Positions 1 to 5,097 of a stretch of DNA of 7,074 bases are shown here, piece by piece. Under the pieces are notes generated by a model. The model ran no database searches. It saw nothing but the letters and a program-made list of their open reading frames with translations, and was not told where the DNA came from. The stretch is from an uncultured Rhizobiaceae group bacterium (lineage in GTDB: Bacteria; Pseudomonadota; Alphaproteobacteria; Rhizobiales; Rhizobiaceae). Each line of letters opens with the position of its first letter. The stretch's first letter is position 1. Both the position numbers and the translations under genes were made by a program. The DNA is taken from NCBI GenBank assembly GCA_938030645.1, contig CALHHQ010000047.1, positions 1 to 7,074 of the forward strand, in the 5' to 3' direction.

Positions 1-784
1 CTGCAATACAAAGCTTCACCTAAGAACGATGAAGAAGAGCTACGTCTGGAGATAATCCGGTTGGCCAAGAAGTATGGCCGTTATGCCCCGTACGGCAGGC
101 AAGCGAAGCGCCGCCGAGAGTGGCTATAGGATGATTGTCCAGCTTCCACGGGTTGCTGGCTGGAAGGTGAACCACAAGAAGATCGAACGTTTGTGGCGTG
201 AGGAAGGATTACAGCTTCCCAAACGCCACAAGAAACGAAAGAGGCTGTATCATAAGGACAGCTCCATCATTCGGCTCCGACCTCAGTATCCTAATCACAT
301 CTGGAGCATCGACTTCGTCCACGACAAGCTGAGTAACGGGCGATCTTACAAGATGTTGACGGTGTTGGATGAATATACGCGTGAAGCTCTGTGCGTAGCC
401 GTCAACACGAAAATGGGAGCAAATGAAGTTCTAGAGGCTCTCTACCCACTTCTGCTGAAGCACGGGAAGCCGGAGTATATTCATTCCGATAATGGTCGGG
501 AGTTTATCGCCGGTGCGCTTCAAGTCTGGTTTACCAAGGTTGGCATTAAACCAATCCAGATCTATCCTGGTTCGCCATGGGAGAATGGATATAACGAACG
601 GTTCAATGGAACTCTCCGTCATGAAGTCCTCAACGCCGAATGGTTCTACACCACCAAACAAGCCCAGGCTGTCATCAATAAGTGGATCCGGCAATACAAT
701 CATATCCGACCTCATCGCTCGTTAAATATGCGTCCGCCGGTGCCAGAAACCGTTTCAAAAAGTGGCACGAACATTGGGGGCTAG
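1..784 (+). pseudogene. IS3-family transposase OrfB (DDE integrase domain), 5'-truncated by window and frameshifted
   Basis: This is the catalytic subunit of an IS3-type transposase, which in this family is made as an OrfAB fusion. Frame 1 is coding from the window edge to about 85 and then frame 2 to the TAG at 782-784. The two parts join as the family motif YGRYGYR if the 37 bases 86-122 are removed. The rve/DDE core is complete: Asp at 311-313 (WSIDF), Asp at 488-490 (HSDNG) and Glu at 596-598 (NERFNG), with exactly 35 residues between the second Asp and the Glu, the D,D(35)E spacing of IS3 elements. The C-terminal part has the usual YNHIRPH motif. The ATG at 74 that opens the long frame is not a genuine start, because the residues read from it up to about 122 come from frame 2 upstream of, and inside, the insert. 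Family assignment is firm; the particular IS is not identified. Confidence 0.85.
86..122. other. 37-bp GC-rich insertion disrupting the transposase frame
   Basis: Removing these 37 bases restores a continuous reading frame and the conserved YGRYGYR motif of IS3-family OrfB. The insert has 27 G or C out of 37 and is visibly richer in GC than the flanking DNA. It contains the palindrome CCGTACGG and a weak CGGC...GCCG pairing. No target-site duplication longer than a single G is visible; the insert can equally be placed at 85-121. Since 37 is not a multiple of 3, it inactivates the fusion frame. Its origin is unknown. Confidence 0.6.
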
Positions 785-787
785 ACA
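776..787 (+). repeat. putative right terminal inverted repeat of the IS3-family element
   Basis: The plus-strand sequence GGGGGCTAGACA ends with CA, and its complement begins TGTCTAGCCCCC, as expected of an IS3-family terminus placed directly after the orfB stop codon. The left copy lies outside the window, so the repeat cannot be confirmed by pairing. The bases just outside (GGG or GGGC) would be one copy of the short target duplication. Confidence 0.4.
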
Positions 788-1018
788 GGGCGTTTTGATA
801 AACAGGTAGCGGATTTCCAAAATGCAACCGATAATCAATCCAATGGTAAGGTCTGCTCTCGGGTCGGATCGCCATACAATTATTTGTTCGTTTTCTAAAA
901 CTGGAACAAGAAACTCATTTTGTTCGTGTTTGGGGATATGACGTGAGAGTTGTTTGTGTTGAAAATGTACCAACTCTCGAACAGAATCCGGCATTGATAT
1001 TAGCTGAAGTTTTGTCAT
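788..1018 (-). pseudogene. small protein of unknown function, 3' end truncated by the IS
   Basis: A minus-strand reading frame starts with ATG at 1018, preceded by an AAAGGAAA ribosome-binding site about six bases upstream. It encodes about 77 native residues (MTKLQLISMPDSV... to about LFIKTP) before entering the IS. Inside the IS it picks up ten foreign residues and stops at 755-757. The first 50 residues are polar with several His and Gln, followed by a hydrophobic segment (LTIGLIIGCILEI). I do not recognise a family. It lies 72 bp downstream of the integrase on the same strand, so it would be the first cargo gene of the element. An alternative upstream ATG at 1039 is less likely because the good ribosome-binding site serves 1018. 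Confidence 0.45.
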
Positions 1019-1090
1019 GCTGACTTTTCCTTTGATCATCTTGACTTATGAGATTGTCGAAACGTTTGCGAGAACTCCCTAGCTTGTGTT

Positions 1091-2108
1091 TCAATCACTC
1101 GCGTTGATTTTTTGGGCGATGTCTTCAGCTCTTTGATGAGTGTATCTAAATAGCATCCGGGCGTCTCTGTGACCGCTGATCAAAGCTACCTCGGGCACGT
1201 TAAGACACATTTCAAAAAACCGGCTGATTGATTCGTGTCGAAGGTCGTGAAATCGAAGGCTCAATATTTCTGGATGTTTGGAAGCAATTCTCTGCCTGCA
1301 AACCCGCCATGCCTTTTGAAATCCGTTTCCACTCGCTTTCAACACTCTGTGAGCATCTCTACAATTTGGTGTACGCATTTCTGATAGTGTTTTTACTGCG
1401 AGTCTCGATAAAGGTATGGTGCGTGAGAATCCGTTTTTGGAATCTCTTATTAAAAGAGTAGTGTTGTGCAACGCTACATCACCCCAAAGAACGCTTAGGA
1501 GCTCACCACGGCGCATTCCTGTCTCTATGGCTAGGAATGATGCCAAACTTGAACCATGACTCCCTGTGGGCCTCTGCGGCAGCTAAAAGCAACTCCTTCT
1601 CACCTGCTTGCAATCTCCTATCCCTAGACTCTGGTTCTCGCGGTTTTTTGACATTGATGAGTGGGTTGGCAGTAAGTGGGAAATCCCATTCAGCTATCGC
1701 AGTTTCAAAGATGGCTCGAATTAGGCCCAAATCCCTTCTAACAGATGCCGGTTGTACAACTAGAAGCCTTTGGTCACGATAGTGACTGAATGTTCCAGCG
1801 GAAACTTTTGACAGTTTTAATTCGGCCCAAGGCTGCCTTAAAAAGCTGTTCAATCGCGTGTTCTCTGACGAAAGTCCCTTTTTGTGTATGGTAACGGTAT
1901 CGCGATATCTAACAAGCAGGTCTGCTACAGAGGTATCGTCTAACAACTTTGTATTTGTGGGAACGGCTCCAGCATCCAAATAGCTTTCAACTTGGCGTGC
2001 CCATTTGATTGCATGGGTTTTGGCAATGAATGACTTGGATTGTTGAGGGTATCCTTTTCGACGGACGATAGCCTGCCATTTACCTCGATGATTTCTAATA
2101 GTGGCCAT
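1091..2108 (-). pseudogene. tyrosine recombinase (phage/island integrase), single-base frameshift
   Basis: This site-specific recombinase would integrate and excise the element at the tRNA-Arg gene. The 5' frame starts at ATG 2108 with AGGAA about nine bases upstream. It encodes an N-terminal arm-DNA-binding-like region (residues about 1-45) and a SAM-like core-binding domain (about 60-165), but runs to a stop at 1503. The catalytic domain is in another frame ending at 1091. Deleting one base, most simply from the GGG run read at 1564-1562, joins them into a 338-residue protein of normal integrase length. All catalytic residues are visible in the second part: Arg of GMRRGEL, Lys of SKNGFS, HDLRH, His of SGHRD and the nucleophilic Tyr of RYTH (codon 1142-1144). 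The break could be real decay or a sequencing error. The TTG at 1546 is unlikely to be a functional start because it would omit the DNA-binding domains. Confidence 0.85.
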
Positions 2109-2162
2109 TGTGCTATTTCCTGGCGGTTAGCGGCCAGAACAAATGCAAATGCTGCGTTTTGG

Positions 2163-2183
2163 TGTGACCAGATTGTGACCAGA
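2163..2183. repeat. tandem direct repeat TGTGACCAGA, candidate integrase arm-type sites
   Basis: Two perfect copies of TGTGACCAGA lie at 2163-2172 and 2174-2183, an 11-bp period or about one helical turn, between the integrase start and the tRNA. Read on the integrase strand they are TCTGGTCACA. Short direct repeats in this position are typical of arm-type sites bound by the N-terminal domain of tyrosine recombinases, and the integrase here has such a domain. They could also act as an operator for the integrase promoter. The function is inferred from position only. Confidence 0.45.
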
Positions 2184-2224
2184 CCAAAAAATACAGAACT
2201 CAATATCAATGCAGAATTGGATTA

Positions 2225-2245
2225 ATCTCATATAATCAATGAGAT
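2225..2245. repeat. 7-bp inverted repeat just past the tRNA-Arg 3' end
   Basis: ATCTCAT at 2225-2231 and ATGAGAT at 2239-2245 are perfect inverted repeats separated by 7 bases, starting three bases beyond the encoded CCA. On the minus strand the structure follows the tRNA and could be a weak transcription terminator, but there is no T tract after it. The 7-N7-7 layout also resembles a tyrosine-recombinase core site with two inverted binding sites around an overlap region. The two explanations cannot be separated here. Confidence 0.35.
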
Positions 2246-2248
2246 AGT

Positions 2249-2325
2249 TGGTGCACCCGAGAGGATTCGAACCTCTGACCCCCTGATTCGTAGTCAGGTA
2301 CTCTATCCAGCTGAGCTACGGGTGC
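2249..2325 (-). tRNA. tRNA-Arg (anticodon ACG)
   Basis: A full cloverleaf can be drawn on the minus strand. It has acceptor GCACCCG/CGGGTGC, D stem GCTC/GAGT with one G-U pair, anticodon stem CCTGA/TCAGG with loop CTACGAA, a five-base variable region, a T arm AGAGG/CCTCT with loop TTCGAAT, discriminator A, and an encoded CCA at 2249-2251. The anticodon ACG (plus-strand 2289-2291) reads CGN arginine codons, after A-to-I editing at the wobble position. The 3' end faces the integrase, so this gene is the probable attachment site of the element on the left. The element has left the tRNA intact. Confidence 0.95.
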
Positions 2326-2357
2326 ACGCGTTGTGTCGTTCGACATCAACTTGCGAT

Positions 2358-2386
2358 TAGCTAAAGGTTCATTGCCATAAATGCAA
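2358..2386 (-). promoter_or_regulatory. possible promoter of tRNA-Arg
   Basis: On the minus strand TTGCAT (2386-2381) and TAGCTA (2363-2358) are separated by 17 bases and end about 32 bases before the tRNA 5' end. The -35 match is fair and the -10 match is weak. It is proposed because a tRNA gene must be transcribed from here or from further upstream, and the strong terminator at 2503-2525 isolates it from the transpeptidase gene. The remainder of 2326-2502 shows no gene. Confidence 0.3.
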
Positions 2387-2495
2387 GCGCTGAACGACTG
2401 CTTATTTTGAAGAAATTGAATTAGTTGCAGGCAAGAACTTCGGCTCGGGGATTGTAGAAAATTTCCAGATGCATTTAGAGAATGTTTCAAGCTCC

Positions 2496-2525
2496 AAACA
2501 AAAACGCGGCCGAAACAGCCGCGTT
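2496..2525 (-). terminator. intrinsic terminator of the L,D-transpeptidase gene
   Basis: The 8-bp perfect stem AACGCGGC/GCCGCGTT (2503-2510 and 2518-2525) with a 7-base loop is followed, on the minus strand, by a T-rich tract (TTTTTGTTT counting the stem's last two T). It starts about 25 bases after the transpeptidase stop codon, which fits rho-independent termination of that gene. Confidence 0.85.
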
Positions 2526-2549
2526 CTAAAATTCAGATTTTGGAGTTTG

Positions 2550-3665
2550 TTAGAGAACAACAACCGTCGCGCCATTTGGAACACGATTGTAAAGATCAAT
2601 AACATCTTGGTTCATCAAACGAATGCAGCCTGAAGAAGCAGCTGTCCCGATTGATGCCCATTGGGGCGTTCCATGCAGGCGATATAACGTGTCTTTACCA
2701 CCCTGGAACAAATACAAAGCGCGCGCTCCCAGAGGATTGTCTAAGCCACCTGGCATGCCGCCATGCTCCACACCCCATTTAGCGAGATCAGGACGACGCT
2801 CGATCATTTCGGCCGGTGGTGTCCACTTTGGCCATTGCTGTTTCCAGCCAACACGAGCGGTTCCTTTCCATTCAAAGCCTGCTTTGCCAACACCAATGCC
2901 ATAACGCATGGCTTTGCCACCCTTCATCACGAGATAAAGGAACCGACCGCGTGGATCCACGATCAAAGTACCTGGTTTTTGCGATGTTCTGTATTTCACT
3001 TCTTGACGATAAAAGCGCTTGTTGACCTTCTGGATTGGAATTGCAGCAAGGGCAAAGCCGCCATCCACGCGGGCACCATAATCTTTTACATTCTTAAGAG
3101 CGGGATCACTGAGGCTAAAGAGGCTCCGGCGTTCCGCTTTTGGTTCCTTGCGCTGAATTTCAGCGCGCGCCAGTTCTTGTTGTTTGCGCTTTTTATCTTC
3201 AGCGATACGGCGAGCTGCGTCTTTCTGCTTTCTCTTGGCTGAAGACATGGAACGCTCTGCTCTGCCTTCGGATCTTTCCGCTCTTGCAAGTCTGCGTTCT
3301 GCGCGACGAACTGCACGTTTTGCTGATCGAAGCTGACGCGTGTCTCTCTTCAAAGAGGCTTCAAGCTTATCGCGGCGCGAAGATGACAGTTTTTTGCGCT
3401 TCAAACGACGTTCAGCACGCGAAATACTGCGCTCCAACTTGCGCAACTCGCGTTTTGCTTTGCGTGTCTCCAACTTCGCCGATTTAACGGACTTACGCGC
3501 GTTGGATAGTTTAACAGTCGCAGACGAAACAGAAGGCCCCGTATAGCTTGAAATACCGCTGCCAGAAGAAACACAACCTGAAACAACAAGAGCTATCGCC
3601 AGCGTCAGAAACAGGGAAACACGCCGCGCAATCGAGAACGGTGCAATAAGAGTATTATGAGCCAT
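2550..3665 (-). CDS. lipoprotein L,D-transpeptidase (YkuD/ErfK family) with basic coiled coil
   Basis: This 371-residue envelope enzyme is predicted to form or exchange L,D linkages in peptidoglycan, or to attach proteins to it. Residues 1-31 are a lipoprotein signal peptide with lipobox VSGC. Cys31 would be lipidated, and Val at +2 favours outer-membrane sorting under the E. coli rule. Residues about 50-180 form a long, very Arg/Lys/Glu/Ala-rich helical segment. The YkuD catalytic domain spans about 225-371, with the motif HGTPQW (His331) and SSGCIRL (Cys347, the nucleophile). The ATG at 3665 is preceded by TTGGAA. The gene is monocistronic: a divergent gene lies upstream and a strong terminator downstream. 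Related enzymes in alphaproteobacteria make 3-3 crosslinks or anchor outer-membrane proteins, and which applies here cannot be told. The family call is very secure and the substrate is inferred. Confidence 0.93.
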   Translation of the reverse strand: MAHNTLIAPFSIARRVSLFLTLAIALVVSGCVSSGSGISSYTGPSVSSATVKLSNARKSVKSAKLETRKAKRELRKLERSISRAERRLKRKKLSSSRRDKLEASLKRDTRQLRSAKRAVRRAERRLARAERSEGRAERSMSSAKRKQKDAARRIAEDKKRKQQELARAEIQRKEPKAERRSLFSLSDPALKNVKDYGARVDGGFALAAIPIQKVNKRFYRQEVKYRTSQKPGTLIVDPRGRFLYLVMKGGKAMRYGIGVGKAGFEWKGTARVGWKQQWPKWTPPAEMIERRPDLAKWGVEHGGMPGGLDNPLGARALYLFQGGKDTLYRLHGTPQWASIGTAASSGCIRLMNQDVIDLYNRVPNGATVVVL

Positions 3666-3885
3666 GTTTATTCCAATCTGACGTAGTTTCTAAACAACAT
3701 GAGACATGCCGCTTGGCTTCTCACGTGTCCCTAACACGCGATTCCACCTGTAAGGTTTGAATAGCAATGTAAGCGTTGAGCGACAATGCAAAAATTCATG
3801 AATCTGGGTTGCAAATGTTGATTGAAATCAGTTGCGATAAATTTGCATCATTTGTACTGATCAGTCTAAAAAGACAAAACAAACC
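3666..3885. promoter_or_regulatory. divergent intergenic region between L,D-transpeptidase and mmcB
   Basis: These 220 bases must hold the promoters of both divergent genes. I see no strong sigma-70 match; TTGCGA and TACTGA 17 bases apart (3832-3860) is a weak candidate for mmcB. Two 10-bp palindromes are present, ATTCATGAAT around 3794-3803 and ACTGATCAGT at 3856-3865, the second only 20 bp before the mmcB start and thus placed like an operator. There is no alphaproteobacterial LexA box (GTTC-N7-GTTC) on either strand. Confidence 0.4.
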
Positions 3886-4422
3886 ATGAACATAAAGTCG
3901 TTGAGTGATATGCCAATCGTCTCATTAAACAGCAAAAGCCCTGTGGAGGATGGCAGGCAGTCGTCCAGAGCGTTAAGCGTGCGTCAGGGCGTGGAACGTT
4001 ATTTCGAAGAGATGTCTTGGGTCACATTGCCTGAAATGACTTTGAAAAATGGAAGACGCGCCGATTTGGTGGTGCTGTCTGCCATTGGTCAAATTGGAAT
4101 TGTTGAGGTGAAGTCCTCAATTGCAGACTTTAAAACCGATCAAAAATGGCAAGACTACCAAGACTTTTGCGATTTTTTCTGGTTTGCCACTTTGTCAGAT
4201 GTCCCAGAAAGCATTTTCCCGCAATCCGAGGGATTTATTGTTGCTGATCAGTATGGGTGCGAAATCCAACGTGTCGCAACAGAACACAAAATGAGTGCAG
4301 CAGCGCGCAAATCGATGCAATTGCGGTTTGCGAGAGCGAGCGCGGCAAGATTAAGTCGATGCCGCGATCACTTTGGTTTAGAATACGTCCAACTCACAAA
4401 AACGGACGAAAACTTAACCTAA
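3886..4422 (+). CDS. mmcB: MmcB-family DNA repair protein (PD-(D/E)XK-like nuclease)
   Basis: This 178-residue protein matches the MmcB family, described in Caulobacter as needed for mitomycin C resistance. The core of a PD-(D/E)XK nuclease fold is visible: Asp60 in NGRRAD and Glu74-Val-Lys76 in VEVKSS, followed by the conserved ADF...DQKW segment and the GFIVAD strand. The C-terminal helix LRFARASAARL is also typical. No clear ribosome-binding site precedes the ATG at 3886. An ATG at 3910 gives a start MPIVSL that is closer to my recollection of relatives and may be the true one. The stop codon overlaps that of the convergent regA. It is likely to be a DNA repair nuclease; its actual substrate is not shown by the sequence. 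Confidence 0.85.
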   Translation: MNIKSLSDMPIVSLNSKSPVEDGRQSSRALSVRQGVERYFEEMSWVTLPEMTLKNGRRADLVVLSAIGQIGIVEVKSSIADFKTDQKWQDYQDFCDFFWFATLSDVPESIFPQSEGFIVADQYGCEIQRVATEHKMSAAARKSMQLRFARASAARLSRCRDHFGLEYVQLTKTDENLT

Positions 4423-5015
4423 CGCGGCGCGCGTTTCGCCAAAATGCGCTGCAAGGTGCGTCTGTGCATGTTGAGACGACGCGCTGTTTCAGAAACGTTG
4501 CGATCACATAATTCATACACGCGCTGAATGTGCTCCCAACGCACCCGGTCTGCTGACATGGGGTTTTCGGGCGGCGCCGCCTTGTCGTTGGGATCTTGCA
4601 TCAATGCGGCATAAACATCATCGGCATCTGCTGGTTTTGCAAGATAGTCTATGGCGCCCAACTTCACCGCTGTAACCGCCGTCGCGATGTTTCCGTAGCC
4701 CGTTAAAACAACGACCCGCGTTTCGCTGCTGTGCTCTTGCAGAACACTCACCACGTCTAGGCCATTTCCATCTTCCAAACGCATATCAACGACTGCAAAA
4801 TCTGGATTGGTGGTCTTGGCGAACTGTGATCCTTCGCGAACAGTCTCAGCCATTGTCACGACGAATCCTCGCGTTTCCATGGCACGACTTAGGCGTTGCA
4901 AAAATGGTCGATCATCGTCCACCAGCAAAAGCGTCGGACGAACATCTTCCATGTCGTCTTGGGTGTTGTTTTCGGATGTTTTAAGTTCGGTCACGTTCAG
5001 GTTTCCAGTTCTCAT
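4419..5015 (-). CDS. regA: RegA/ActR/PrrA-type redox response regulator
   Basis: This is the DNA-binding response regulator partnered with the RegB kinase encoded just upstream. In alphaproteobacteria this pair controls respiration, carbon and nitrogen fixation, photosynthesis where present, and acid tolerance. Numbered from the ATG at 5015 (198 residues), the receiver domain covers about 27-140 with the acidic triad DDD at 33-35, phospho-acceptor Asp77 (VVDMRLEDGNG), Thr105 and Lys128. A proline-containing linker (APPENP) precedes a FIS-type helix-turn-helix (SETARRLNMHRRTLQR), the near-invariant RegA signature. Relatives are about 180 residues. No good ribosome-binding site precedes 5015, so a GTG at 4994, with GGAAA upstream, or the ATG at 4952 may be the start. 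The open frame continues to 5153 but overlaps regB and is not native. Identity is very secure; the start is uncertain. Confidence 0.93.
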   Translation of the reverse strand: MRTGNLNVTELKTSENNTQDDMEDVRPTLLLVDDDRPFLQRLSRAMETRGFVVTMAETVREGSQFAKTTNPDFAVVDMRLEDGNGLDVVSVLQEHSSETRVVVLTGYGNIATAVTAVKLGAIDYLAKPADADDVYAALMQDPNDKAAPPENPMSADRVRWEHIQRVYELCDRNVSETARRLNMHRRTLQRILAKRAPR

Positions 5016-5051
5016 TTGGATACAGTAACGATGTAAGCACTCTGTTGGATT

Positions 5052-5079
5052 TTCATAGGTTCGACTTATGATTGTGCAA
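5052..5079 (-). promoter_or_regulatory. possible separate promoter for regA
   Basis: In the 82-bp gap between regB and regA the minus strand carries TTGCAC (5079-5074) and TATGAA (5057-5052) spaced by 16 bases, about 36 bases before the ATG at 5015. The match is moderate. A gap this long between kinase and regulator leaves room for independent expression, but co-transcription from regB remains possible. Confidence 0.27.
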
Positions 5080-5097
5080 AAAAGTCGCACTCTGAAA

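Larger units (their letters stand above)
1..787 (+). mobile_element. IS3-family insertion sequence, right part only
   Basis: The region is occupied by the orfB transposase of an IS3-family element, with orfA and the left end lying beyond the window. The element probably ends at 787, three bases past the orfB stop codon. Read inward from there the terminus is TGTCTAGCCCCC, beginning with the 5'-TG that is usual for IS3-family ends. The neighbouring minus-strand cargo gene stops resembling a natural protein at this point, which also fits. The exact end is inferred because the left inverted repeat cannot be compared. Confidence 0.7.
1..2248. mobile_element. end of a tRNA-Arg-integrated element (island or prophage remnant), partial
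   Basis: The classic order of a tRNA-targeting element is visible: the 3' end of a tRNA-Arg gene, repeats, a tyrosine-recombinase gene whose start faces the tRNA, then a small unknown gene and an IS. Genes to the right of the tRNA are conserved alphaproteobacterial chromosome genes, so the boundary should lie at or near the tRNA 3' end. The far boundary, which should carry a copy of the tRNA 3' end, is not in the window. The integrase frameshift and the IS-truncated cargo gene suggest the element is no longer mobile by itself. The right-hand boundary is inferred, since no second att copy is visible. Confidence 0.65.

Noticed and set aside
74..122. ATG at 74 as the transposase start
   Set aside because: The reading from it passes through the out-of-frame upstream part and the 37-bp insertion; the native protein continues upstream in another frame beyond the window.
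1..2248. Second copy of the tRNA-Arg 3' end (distal att site) within the window
   Set aside because: By eye I found no repeat of TTCGAATCCTCTCGGG on either strand left of the tRNA; the distal site must be outside.
2236..2490. Minus-strand reading frame across the tRNA-Arg gene
   Set aside because: It translates the tRNA sequence itself and overlaps a complete cloverleaf; this is a common false gene call.
2763..3546. Several plus-strand reading frames opposite the L,D-transpeptidase
   Set aside because: They are antisense to a gene with clear family motifs, lack recognisable domains, and their length is explained by the Arg/Lys-rich codon content.
5074..5094. Terminator between regB and regA (GTGC...GCAC with a T run)
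   Set aside because: The stem is only about four base pairs and the T run lies in the loop rather than after the stem, so it is not a credible intrinsic terminator.
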